From positions 496,001-560,000 of the forward strand of contig NZ_JACHWB010000002.1 of NCBI RefSeq assembly GCF_014191055.1: a DNA stretch of 64,000 bases, given 5' to 3'. Position 1 is the stretch's first letter. Every line of letters begins with the position of its first letter. Positions 35,700 to 43,681 of this stretch are shown piece after piece. This DNA is from Microvirga lupini (GTDB lineage: Bacteria > Pseudomonadota > Alphaproteobacteria > Rhizobiales > Beijerinckiaceae). The translations under genes were made by a program, and so were the position numbers. The notes below the pieces were generated by a model, which was not told where the DNA came from, did no database searches, and saw only the letters and a list, made by a program, of their open reading frames with translations.

Positions 35700-36338
35700 A
35701 TGATCACCCGGCGTCAGACGCTTCAGCTTCTCGGGACCGCAGCCGCGGCCGCCTACTTCGCCACAAGCCTCCCGGCTCTCGCCCAGAACGTGGCCGCTAC
35801 GGACCTCGCGGTCCAGGGCCCCCTCGGCGACGTGGCCCTGGGCCCGGAAAACGCCAAGGTGACCATCATCGAGTACGCGTCGCTCACCTGCTCCCACTGC
35901 GCCAATTTCCACAAGACTGCCTGGCCGGAGCTGAAGAAGCGCTACATCGACACGGGCAAGGTCCGCTTCGTCCTGCGCGAGTTCCCCCTCGACCCGCTTG
36001 CTACCGCCGGTTTCATGCTCGCCCGCTGCGATGGGAACGACAAATATTACCCGATCACCGACCTGCTCTTCGAGCAGCAGCGGAACTGGGCCTTTGTGGA
36101 CAAGCCCCTCGACGCCCTGCGCGGCCTGATGCGGCAGGCCGGTTTTTCACAGGAAAAATTTGACGCTTGCCTCAAGGACCAGAAACTATATGACGCAGTC
36201 AACGCGGTGAAGAACCGAGGTATGGAGCAGTTCCGTGTGGACTCCACGCCGACTTTCTTCATCAATGGTCAGCGTCATCCTGGAAGCCTGTCGATCGATG
36301 AGATTGAAAAGGTCATCAAGCCAATTCTCGGAGAGTAA
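35700..36338 (+). CDS. DsbA-family thiol oxidoreductase
   Basis: A 212-residue exported thioredoxin-fold protein. The signal begins TRRQTLQLLG, a twin-arginine-like motif, followed by a hydrophobic stretch and ALAQN. The active site is CSHC in YASLTCSHCANFH. The cis-proline segment is RVDSTPTFFINGQRHPG. It would form or isomerise disulfides in the periplasm. I start at the ATG at 35700 (CAGGAG upstream), although the frame begins at 35640. It is followed by smc after 45 bases, possibly on the same transcript. Confidence 0.9.
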   Translation: MITRRQTLQLLGTAAAAAYFATSLPALAQNVAATDLAVQGPLGDVALGPENAKVTIIEYASLTCSHCANFHKTAWPELKKRYIDTGKVRFVLREFPLDPLATAGFMLARCDGNDKYYPITDLLFEQQRNWAFVDKPLDALRGLMRQAGFSQEKFDACLKDQKLYDAVNAVKNRGMEQFRVDSTPTFFINGQRHPGSLSIDEIEKVIKPILGE

Positions 36339-36383
36339 CCTCCGCGGCCCTGCCCTCTTCGGGCGGGACGGGAAGGCGCGTTC

Positions 36384-39300
36384 ATGAAGCTGACGCGCCT
36401 TCGCATCGCAGGCTTCAAGACCTTCGTCGAGCCCACCGACTTCCTGATCGAGCCGGGCCTCACCGGCGTTGTCGGGCCGAACGGCTGTGGCAAGTCGAAC
36501 CTCGTTGAGGCCCTGCGCTGGGTCATGGGGGAGAACTCCTTCAAGAACATGCGCGCCACGGGGATGGACGACGTCATCTTCTCCGGCTCCGGCGGCCGCC
36601 CGGCCCGCAACTGGGCCGAGGTGATGCTCACCATCGACAACGCCGAGCGCACCGCGCCCGCCGCCTTCAACGACAGCGATCTCCTGGAAATCTCGCGCAA
36701 GATCGAGCGCGAGGAAGGCTCGACCTACCGGGTGAACGGCAAGGAGGTGCGCGCCCGTGACGTGCAGATCCTGTTCGCCGACGCCGCCACCGGCTCCCGC
36801 TCGCCCGCCCTCGTCCGCCAGGGCCAGATCAGCGAGATCATCTCGGCCAAGCCCCAGGCCCGCCGCCGCATCCTCGAAGACGCCGCCGGCATCGCAGGCC
36901 TGCACGCCCGCCGCCACGAAGCGGAGCTGCGGCTCAAGGCTGCCGAGGACAACCTCGTCCGCGTCGAGGACGTAATCCGCGAGCTGGAAAGCCAGATCGA
37001 GAGCCTGAAGCGCCAGGGCCGCCAGGCCTCGCGCTACAAGAACCTCTCCGCCGAGATCCGCCGGCTCGAGGCCCTGATGTACGCCATCAGCTTCGCCGAG
37101 GCCCGGGAGCAGGCCGCCACCGCCGAGCGCCAAGTGGCCGACGCCCTCAAGGCCGTGGCCGACGCCACCGAGGAGCAGACCCGCGCCGCCACCACCCAGG
37201 CGGTCGCCGCCCATGCCCTGCCCAGCCTGCGCCAGGAAGAGGCTGCTGCCGCGGCAGCTCTGCAGCGCCTGACCCATGCCCGCAACGAGCTCGAATCGGA
37301 GGAGCGCCGCTCCAAGGAGCGCGTGACGGAGCTCGAGCGCCATATCGGCGACCTTAACCGCGACCTCGCCCGTGAGGCTGCCCAGCGCACGGATGCCCAA
37401 GCCACCATCGAGCGCCTTCAGTCCGAGGCTGACGAGATTGCGCTCACCACCGACGGAGCGGACGATGCCCGCGCCGAGGCAGAGGAGCGCCTCCACGCCG
37501 CCGAAGCGGAGCTGCACGAGGCCGAGGCATCTTTAAGCGCCCTTCAGGCCCAGACTTCCGATCTCAATGCCCGCCGCGCCGCCCTGGAGCGCGCCGTGCG
37601 CGAGGAGATGGAGCGCGCCGCCCGTTTCCGGTCAGAGAAGGAGCGGCTGGAGCGCGAGATCGCGGCGCTCACTGGTTCAACCGAGGACGGTCCCTCCCTC
37701 GACGACATGCGCGAGGATATGGCGATGGCCGAGGAAAGTGCCCAATCGGCCGAAGAGGCCGTGATCGAGGCGCGCGAGACCCTCTCGGCTGCTCGTGAAG
37801 CCGAGAACCGCCTACGCCAGCCTCTGAATGAGGCCGAGCGCAAGGCGCAGCGGCTTGAAACCGAAGCGCTGACGCTGGCCAAGCTCGTGACCTCCGCTAC
37901 CGGCGACCTGTGGCCTCCGGCCCTCGACCAGATCACGGTCGAGAAGGGCTATGAGGCCGCCCTGGGCGCCGCGCTTGGCGACGATCTTGAAGCCTCGACC
38001 AATCCTTCCGCTCCCGCCCACTGGGAAATGACCGGCGCCGGCGAAGGCGATCCCACCCTGCCGGACGGTGTTCGTTCGCTGGCCGATCTCGCCCGCGCAC
38101 CGGCCGAGCTGCAGCGCCGCCTGCGCCAGATCGGCGTGGTGAGCCGGGCCGATGGCTTGCGCCTGCGCGCCCTCCTCAAGCCTGGCCAGCGCCTGGTCTC
38201 GCAGGAAGGCGACGTGTGGCGCTGGGACGGCTTCACCAATGCGGCGGAAGCGCCCTCCCCGGCCGCTCGGCGTCTGGCGGAAAAGAACCGCCTCGGCGAT
38301 CTGGAGCGCGAGGCGAAGGAAGCCCGTGAGCAGGCCGAGCACCTGCGCCACGAGGCGGAAGTGGCCCTGGAAGCCGTGCGCCGGGCCGCGTCCCACGAGA
38401 TGCAGGCCATCGAGGCTGCCCGTCAGGCCCGGCAGGCCCTCGACGCTGCCCGGACCCGGTTGACGGCTGCCGAGCGCAAGGAAGCCGAACTCGGCCAGCG
38501 CCGCTCCGCACTCCAGGAGGGCCTGACCCGCTTCTCGGAGAGCGAGGCGGAAGCGCTGGAGCGGGTGCAGGATGCTGAAGGTGCCCTGCAGGACCTCGCT
38601 CCGGCACCCGATCTCGAAAGCCGCCTGCTCGAGGAACGCACCCGCGTGGCCGAGCGCCGGGCGGCCGCCTCCGAGGCGCGGGCAGCCCTGCAATCGCTCA
38701 CGCACGAGGCCGAGTTGCGCCGCCGCCGGCAGGACGCGCTTGCCGCCGATATCCGCCTGTGGACCGAGCGCGCCGCCCGCGCCGCCAAGGCTTTCGAGGA
38801 TTTGGGCGAGCGCTTGGAGCGCGCACAGGACGAGCACCAGCGCCTGCTGGAGGCTCCCGACACCTATCTCCAGCGCCGCCGCGCCCTCATTGCTGAGGTC
38901 GAGGAAGCCGAAGCGAAGCGCAAGGAAGCCGCCGACCGCCTCGCCGATGCGGAGACGGGCCTCGCCGAGACCGACCGCACCGCCCGTGCTGCCCTGGAGG
39001 CGCTCTCAGCCGCCCGCGAAGCCCGCGCCGGATCACAGGCTCGTCACGAGGCCGCCGTCGCACGTCTGGCCGAGATCACTCGCACCATCGCGGAGAACCT
39101 CGAGACGACCCCCGCCGGGCTGATCGAACTCGCGGGCCTGAAGGAGGCGACCGAACTTCCGCCGCATGCGGAAATCGAATCGAAGCTCCACTCTCTCAAG
39201 AGCGACCGGGAGCGCCTCGGTGCGGTGAACCTGCGCGCCGACGAGGAGCTCTCGGAGCTTGAAACTAAGTACAACAGCATTGCCGGCGAGCGTGACGACC

Positions 39301-39842
39301 TCGTCGAGGCCATCAAGCGCCTGCGCCAGGCGATCGGCAGCCTCAACCGCGAAGGTCGTGAGCGGCTGCTCGCCGCCTTCGACGTGGTGAACAACCATTT
39401 CAAGCAGCTCTTCACCACCCTGTTCGGCGGCGGCACGGCGGAGCTGACCCTTGTCGATTCGGACGATCCGCTCGAAGCCGGCCTCGAAATCCTCGCCCGC
39501 CCGCCGGGCAAGAAGCCCCAGAGCATGACCCTGCTCTCCGGCGGTGAGCAGGCGCTCACCGCCACCGCCCTGATCTTCGCCGTGTTCCTCACCAACCCTT
39601 CGCCGATCTGCGTGCTCGACGAGGTGGACGCGCCCCTCGACGACGCCAATGTGGAGCGCTACTGCGCCCTGCTCGAGGACATGTCCCGCCAGACCGAAAC
39701 CCGGTTCGTGGTCATCACCCACAACCCGATCACCATGGCCCGGATGGACCGACTGTTCGGCGTCACCATGGCCGAGCGCGGCGTTTCGCAACTGGTCTCC
39801 GTCGACCTGCAGAGCGCCGAGCGCATTCTTGAGGTAGCCTAA
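36384..39842 (+). CDS. smc: Chromosome segregation ATPase SMC
   Basis: A 1152-residue SMC with the full architecture. Walker A is GPNGCGKSN (31-39). A long coiled coil runs at about 170-500, the hinge at about 500-630 (LAKLVTSATGDLWPPALDQI at its start), and the returning coil at about 650-1010. The C-terminal head has the signature LLSGGEQALTATAL near 1049 and Walker B ICVLDEVDAPLDD near 1075. It condenses and segregates chromosomes as a dimer with ScpA/ScpB, which are not in the window. GGGAAGG precedes the start. Confidence 0.97.
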   Translation: MKLTRLRIAGFKTFVEPTDFLIEPGLTGVVGPNGCGKSNLVEALRWVMGENSFKNMRATGMDDVIFSGSGGRPARNWAEVMLTIDNAERTAPAAFNDSDLLEISRKIEREEGSTYRVNGKEVRARDVQILFADAATGSRSPALVRQGQISEIISAKPQARRRILEDAAGIAGLHARRHEAELRLKAAEDNLVRVEDVIRELESQIESLKRQGRQASRYKNLSAEIRRLEALMYAISFAEAREQAATAERQVADALKAVADATEEQTRAATTQAVAAHALPSLRQEEAAAAAALQRLTHARNELESEERRSKERVTELERHIGDLNRDLAREAAQRTDAQATIERLQSEADEIALTTDGADDARAEAEERLHAAEAELHEAEASLSALQAQTSDLNARRAALERAVREEMERAARFRSEKERLEREIAALTGSTEDGPSLDDMREDMAMAEESAQSAEEAVIEARETLSAAREAENRLRQPLNEAERKAQRLETEALTLAKLVTSATGDLWPPALDQITVEKGYEAALGAALGDDLEASTNPSAPAHWEMTGAGEGDPTLPDGVRSLADLARAPAELQRRLRQIGVVSRADGLRLRALLKPGQRLVSQEGDVWRWDGFTNAAEAPSPAARRLAEKNRLGDLEREAKEAREQAEHLRHEAEVALEAVRRAASHEMQAIEAARQARQALDAARTRLTAAERKEAELGQRRSALQEGLTRFSESEAEALERVQDAEGALQDLAPAPDLESRLLEERTRVAERRAAASEARAALQSLTHEAELRRRRQDALAADIRLWTERAARAAKAFEDLGERLERAQDEHQRLLEAPDTYLQRRRALIAEVEEAEAKRKEAADRLADAETGLAETDRTARAALEALSAAREARAGSQARHEAAVARLAEITRTIAENLETTPAGLIELAGLKEATELPPHAEIESKLHSLKSDRERLGAVNLRADEELSELETKYNSIAGERDDLVEAIKRLRQAIGSLNREGRERLLAAFDVVNNHFKQLFTTLFGGGTAELTLVDSDDPLEAGLEILARPPGKKPQSMTLLSGGEQALTATALIFAVFLTNPSPICVLDEVDAPLDDANVERYCALLEDMSRQTETRFVVITHNPITMARMDRLFGVTMAERGVSQLVSVDLQSAERILEVA

Positions 39843-39849
39843 GGTTTTC

Positions 39850-39871
39850 AGGCCCTGCCATGCTTCGGCCT
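39850..39871 (+). terminator. Candidate terminator after smc
   Basis: AGGCC (39850-39854) and GGCCT (39867-39871) form a short stem seven bases after the smc stop, followed by CAAAAAC rather than a T-tract. A second small palindrome (CAGCCTCAGGCTG) lies about 20 bases on. Weak evidence. Confidence 0.35.
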
Positions 39872-39958
39872 CAAAAACATGTGCGCTTTCAGCCTCAGGC
39901 TGCGCAAAAACATCTATAATCAAGCGATATCAGATACTTAGTTCTTTTCAGACTGTTC

Positions 39959-39987
39959 TTGACAGGGGTAACCCCCGCTCATATGGT
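39959..39987 (+). promoter_or_regulatory. Sigma-70-type promoter of the atp cluster
   Basis: TTGACA (39959-39964) and TATGGT (39982-39987) are separated by exactly 17 bases, about 60 bases before the atpI start. The spacer contains GGGGTAACCCC (39965-39975), an 11-bp dyad placed where a spacer-binding regulator could act. A/T-rich sequence lies upstream. Confidence 0.75.
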
Positions 39988-40049
39988 GCGCCCGGCTTTC
40001 GGGGCTGGTTTTCCAGGCATTTTCCCGCAACGCTTCACAGGAGATCGCA

Positions 40050-40421
40050 ATGGCGGACCCTCACGAGCGGAACGGTGAAGATGAGAGGAAACCGGGCAGC
40101 GCCGATGATGCCGACCTGTCAGCGAGACTGAAATCGCTCGATGCGCGGATCTCTCAAGCATCCGCTCAACGAGCCGAGTCGGAACCTCGCGCCCGCCCGA
40201 CGTCCAATTCCACTGCTCTCGGCCAGGCCTTCAGGCTCTCGGCCGAATTCGTTGCAGGAGTTGCGGCCGGTGGGATCCTGGGTTGGATCGTCGACTACCT
40301 GTTCGGATCTTCCCCTTGGGGTCTGATCGTTTGTCTGATACTCGGCTTCTGCGCCGGGATGCTCAATCTGATGCGAGCTGCCGGGGTGGTCAAACCCGCC
40401 CGGTATCACGACGAGCGGTAG
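40050..40421 (+). CDS. atpI: ATP synthase protein I
   Basis: A 123-residue protein with a charged, disordered N-terminal half and two membrane helices (about residues 70-90 and 94-112; FVAGVAAGGILGWIVDYL and WGLIVCLILGFCAGMLNL). AtpI assists assembly of the c-ring in the inner membrane. It is the first gene of the cluster, preceded by CAGGAGATCGCA and the promoter at 39959-39987, and is followed by atpB after 59 bases. Confidence 0.9.
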   Translation: MADPHERNGEDERKPGSADDADLSARLKSLDARISQASAQRAESEPRARPTSNSTALGQAFRLSAEFVAGVAAGGILGWIVDYLFGSSPWGLIVCLILGFCAGMLNLMRAAGVVKPARYHDER

Positions 40422-40480
40422 CAGACCTCGACTTCGAACGCCGTACGGCATTGGCAACAGCGAACTTTTGAGAGCGGATC

Positions 40481-41209
40481 ATGGCGAGCCCGATCGAACA
40501 ATTCCAGATCAAGCCCATCATTCCGGTCATCAACTTCACCAATTCGTCCGCATTCATGATCGGCGCTGCCGCCGTGATCGTGGGCGGCCTTCTCTACGCC
40601 ACCCGCAAGCGCGCCGTCGTTCCGGGCCGCGCCCAGTCGGTGGCCGAGGTCCTGCACGATTTCGTCGCGAACACCCTGGTCGACGCGACCGGCAAGGAGG
40701 GGATGAAGTTCTTCCCCCTCGTCTTCTCGCTCTTCATGTTCGTGCTGACGGCCAACCTGCTCGGCATGATCCCGGGCTTCTTCACGGTCACCAGCCACAT
40801 CATCGTCACCTTCGCCCTCGCGATGCTGGTGATCGGCACCGTGGTGGTCTACGGCTTCATGAAGCATGGCACCCACTTCCTCGGCCTCTTCGTGCCGTCG
40901 GGCGTGCCGGGCTGGCTCCTGCCCTTCATCGTGGTGATCGAGCTCATCTCCTTCCTGTCCCGGCCGATCTCGCTGTCCCTGCGTCTCTTCGCGAACATGC
41001 TCGCGGGACACATCGCGCTGAAGGTTTTCGCAGGCTTCGTGGTCAGCCTCCTGGCTGCCGGCGGCGCCCTGACGATCCTCGCTCCGCTGCCGCTCCTCAT
41101 GGCGGTTGCTCTCATGGCGCTCGAGTTCCTCGTCGCCGCTCTGCAGGCCTACGTCTTCACGGTGTTGACCTGCATCTACCTGAACGACGCGTTGCACCCG
41201 GGGCACTAG
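40481..41209 (+). CDS. atpB: ATP synthase Fo subunit a
   Basis: A 242-residue integral membrane protein forming the two proton half-channels next to the c-ring. The essential arginine lies in [14 protein letters not shown]. Further conserved segments are [20 protein letters not shown] and [21 protein letters not shown]. About six helices are visible. The length is normal for alphaproteobacteria. It is followed by atpE after 54 bases with CAAGGAGATCACA as ribosome-binding site. Confidence 0.97.
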   Translation: MASPIEQFQIKPIIPVINFTNSSAFMIGAAAVIVGGLLYATRKRAVVPGRAQSVAEVLHDFVANTLVDATGKEGMKFFPLVFSLFMFVLTANLLGMIPGFFTVTSHIIVTFALAMLVIGTVVVYGFMKHGTHFLGLFVPSGVPGWLLPFIVVIELISFLSRPISLSLRLFANMLAGHIALKVFAGFVVSLLAAGGALTILAPLPLLMAVALMALEFLVAALQAYVFTVLTCIYLNDALHPGH

Positions 41210-41263
41210 GTCTGCGCTGAGTTAACCTTCCCTCCCGATCACAGTATCCCCAAGGAGATCACA

Positions 41264-41488
41264 ATGGATCCGATTGCTTTCAAGTTCCTCGGCGCGGGCC
41301 TCGCCTGCATTGGCATGGGTCTCGCCGCTATGGGCGTGGGCAACATCTTCGGCAACTTCCTCTCGGGTGCCCTGCGCAACCCTTCGGCTGCTGACAGCCA
41401 GTTCGCCCGCGCCTTCATCGGTGCGGCGCTCGCGGAAGGTCTCGGCATCTTCTGCCTCGTCGTCGCTCTCGTTCTGCTCTTCACCTAA
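41264..41488 (+). CDS. atpE: ATP synthase Fo subunit c
   Basis: A 74-residue hairpin of two membrane helices joined by the polar loop RNPSA (38-42). The proton-carrying carboxylate is E58 in [11 protein letters not shown]. The first helix has the glycine-rich packing motif [17 protein letters not shown]. Many copies form the rotor ring, so it must be made in excess over subunits a and b; the hairpin 58 bases after its stop may help achieve this. Confidence 0.97.
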   Translation: MDPIAFKFLGAGLACIGMGLAAMGVGNIFGNFLSGALRNPSAADSQFARAFIGAALAEGLGIFCLVVALVLLFT

Positions 41489-41546
41489 TCTCAAGACGGT
41501 GATCGGGAGGCTGAGGCGCGCTTCACGCGCTTCGCCTCAACAGGGG

Positions 41547-41570
41547 TGACGGCGGGCTCAACCGCCGTCA
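41547..41570 (+). terminator. Stable hairpin between atpE and the b' gene
   Basis: TGACGGCGG (41547-41555) and CCGCCGTCA (41562-41570) form a perfect 9-bp stem with a six-base loop. A second weaker stem (GAGGCG with CGCCTC) precedes it. There is no T-run, so it may be an RNA-stabilising or partly terminating structure rather than a full stop. Confidence 0.6.
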
Positions 41571-41609
41571 TTCATGTTTGTAGGATTCTTTATCCGTTAG
41601 GATCTGCTC

Positions 41610-42158
41610 ATGGCTCAGGCTCAGACGACCCATGCCACAACAGAGGCCCCCGGCGGCGCTCATGCGGATGTCGGTTTCCCGCCCTTCGAGACGGAAACCT
41701 ATGCCGGTCAGCTCCTCTGGCTGGCGATCACCTTCGTGGTGCTCTACACGCTGCTTTCGAGGCTGGTTCTCCCGCGTCTGGGCGGAATCATCGAGAACCG
41801 CCGTGCGATGATCGCCAGCGATCTCGACGACGCGGCAGCCATGAAATCCCGCGCGGAAGAGGCCGGCACGGCTTACGAGAAGTCGCTGGCCGAGGCGAAG
41901 AGCCGGGCTCAGGCCCTGGCCCAGGAAACCCGCGCCAAGCTGTCCGCCGAGAGTGATGCCAAGCGCAAGGCCCTCGAAGCCGACCTCAACCAGCGCCTCG
42001 CTGAGTCAGAGGCTACTATCTCGGCCAAGAAGACCGAGGCCATGAGCCACGTGGACGCCATCGCCCGCGACACAGCTTCCGCCATCATCGAGCGCCTGAC
42101 CGGCAAGGCTCCGGCCCCGCAGAAGGTCGAAGCCGCTCTCAATCAGATCAAGGCCTGA
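41610..42158 (+). CDS. ATP synthase Fo subunit b'
   Basis: A 182-residue peripheral-stalk subunit. A Pro/Ala-rich N-terminus precedes one membrane helix (about residues 34-54, LLWLAITFVVLYTLLSRLVLP). A long charged coiled coil follows (about 60-165). Alphaproteobacteria have two different b-type subunits (b and b') that pair as a heterodimer; this longer, first one is b'. The gene symbol varies between databases (atpF2, atpG, atpX), so I leave it blank. It precedes atpF by 13 bases. Confidence 0.93.
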   Translation: MAQAQTTHATTEAPGGAHADVGFPPFETETYAGQLLWLAITFVVLYTLLSRLVLPRLGGIIENRRAMIASDLDDAAAMKSRAEEAGTAYEKSLAEAKSRAQALAQETRAKLSAESDAKRKALEADLNQRLAESEATISAKKTEAMSHVDAIARDTASAIIERLTGKAPAPQKVEAALNQIKA

Positions 42159-42171
42159 TCAGGAGATCCGC

Positions 42172-42657
42172 ATGTTCCAAAGCGCTGAATTCTGGGTTGC
42201 GGTCGCCTTCGTCATCTTCTGGGGCATCCTGTTCTACAAGGGCGTCCCGGGTAACGTGATGAACCAGCTCGATTCCCGCGGCAAGCGGATCGCCGACGAA
42301 CTGGCCGAGGCCAAGCGCCTGCGCCAGGATGCCGAGCGGCTCCTCAAGGAGTACGAGACGAAGCGTGCCACCGCCGAGCGCGAGGCCGCCGAGATCGTCT
42401 CCAACGCCCGCGCCGAGGCCGAGCGCCTTGCCGCCGAGGCCCAGGAGAAGATGGCCGACTTCGTGAAGCGCCGCACCGCCACCGCCGAGGCGAAGATCGC
42501 CCAGGCCGAGGCCCAGGCTTCCGCCGAAGTGCGCGCCGCCGCCGTCGATGCGGCCGTCAAGGCCTCCGAGCGCGTCCTGCGCGACGAAATCACCGGCGCC
42601 ACGGCCGCCTCGCTCGTCTCGTCCAGCCTCAACGACGTGCGCACGAAGCTGCAGTAA
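42172..42657 (+). CDS. atpF: ATP synthase Fo subunit b
   Basis: A 161-residue protein with an N-terminal membrane helix (about residues 5-24, AEFWVAVAFVIFWGILFYKG) and an Ala/Glu/Arg-rich coiled coil to about residue 145. It pairs with b' to hold the F1 head against subunit a. It is the last gene of the cluster: a strong terminator starts 27 bases after its stop, so F1 genes are not co-transcribed from here. Confidence 0.95.
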   Translation: MFQSAEFWVAVAFVIFWGILFYKGVPGNVMNQLDSRGKRIADELAEAKRLRQDAERLLKEYETKRATAEREAAEIVSNARAEAERLAAEAQEKMADFVKRRTATAEAKIAQAEAQASAEVRAAAVDAAVKASERVLRDEITGATAASLVSSSLNDVRTKLQ

Positions 42658-42683
42658 GGGCTCCGTTCCGGACGGAAGATTTC

Positions 42684-42712
42684 AAAGGCCGCCCTTCGAG
42701 GCGGCCTTTTTT
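42684..42712 (+). terminator. Intrinsic terminator of the atp cluster
   Basis: AAAGGCCGCC (42684-42693) and GGCGGCCTTT (42700-42709) form a 10-bp perfect stem with a six-base loop, running into six consecutive Ts (42707-42712). Confidence 0.95.
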
Positions 42713-42725
42713 GCTGGAGACCATC

Positions 42726-43406
42726 ATGGTGCTGATCTTTGACTGCGACGGGGTTCTGGTCGATTCGGAGGCCCTGGCCTGCGAGATCGACGCCCAGATC
42801 CTCACGGAGATCGGACTGCCCTATCAGGCACAGGACATCGCGCGCAAATTCGTCGGGGTCAGTTTCAAGGACATGGTGGCACGCCTCGAGGCGGAGCACG
42901 GTTGCACCCTTCCGGCCGATCTGGGCTCTCAGATCGACCGCGCCCTCTTTGCCAAATTCGAAACGCACCTGAAGCCGATCGAGGGCGTCCGCGAAACTAT
43001 CCTGTCGCTCCCCTACCCGCGCTGCGTCGCTTCCTCCTCGACACCCGACCGTATTGCGCTGTCGCTCCAGATCACCGGATTGTCCGACCTTTTCGACCAC
43101 GTCTTCAGCGCCACTCAGGTCGCGCGCGGCAAACCGGCGCCGGATCTGTTTCTCCACGCCGCCGCGCAGATGGGTACGTGCCCAGAGGATTGCATAGTGA
43201 TCGAGGACTCCGCCGCGGGGGTTCAAGGCGCGTTGGCAGCCGGCATGCGCGTCATCGGCTTCGCCGGTGGCTCACATTGCGGACCGGAACATGCGGAGAT
43301 GCTGCAACAGGCAGGCGCATGCGTCGTTATCGGACGAATGACGGATTTACATCCATTTAAAGAATTTCTGACGCGCTTAGACAAGCGTAGGCCGTCAAGA
43401 ACGTAG
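42726..43406 (+). CDS. HAD-superfamily phosphatase (Gph/CbbY-like)
   Basis: A 226-residue HAD hydrolase. Motif I is FDCDGVLVDSE (nucleophile D6, D8), motif II is ASSSTPDR, the lysine is in ARGKPAPDLF and motif III is VIEDSAAGVQGALAAG. A helical cap follows motif I (subclass IA), as in phosphoglycolate phosphatase and beta-phosphoglucomutase. The substrate is not decidable. The ATG at 42726 has GGAGACC upstream; the gene starts right after the atp terminator and therefore needs its own promoter or read-through. Confidence 0.88.
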   Translation: MVLIFDCDGVLVDSEALACEIDAQILTEIGLPYQAQDIARKFVGVSFKDMVARLEAEHGCTLPADLGSQIDRALFAKFETHLKPIEGVRETILSLPYPRCVASSSTPDRIALSLQITGLSDLFDHVFSATQVARGKPAPDLFLHAAAQMGTCPEDCIVIEDSAAGVQGALAAGMRVIGFAGGSHCGPEHAEMLQQAGACVVIGRMTDLHPFKEFLTRLDKRRPSRT

Positions 43407-43681
43407 TCGGTCATTCAGTTGAAGAATCCAATTCAGGCACACGGATGACCTGCCAGCATCTCTCGCGAAACGCACTTCTAGGAGCGTGTGTTCCTGAAGG
43501 ATCGAGGTTCAATCATCAATCGTATGACTAGGCTCAACAGGGTAGAAACCCGAATTGCTTGTTCCGTCTACGCCTATCGCTCAAAAGTACTTGCGAAAAA
43601 AAACAAAAGTGCGATCCTTTTTTAGGACAGAGGCATGAGTGCTAGATCGCTCTCACTTAGCTCTCCGAAAATCGCGTGGGG
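43407..43681. other. AT-richer intergenic region with a candidate terminator
   Basis: This 275-base gap lies between convergent genes. Near 43585-43620 an A-rich stretch with short complementary parts (AAGTACTTGCG, CAAAAGTGCG) could terminate the acyltransferase gene on the minus strand. Its base composition is clearly lower in GC than the flanking core genes. I see no credible gene. Confidence 0.4.
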
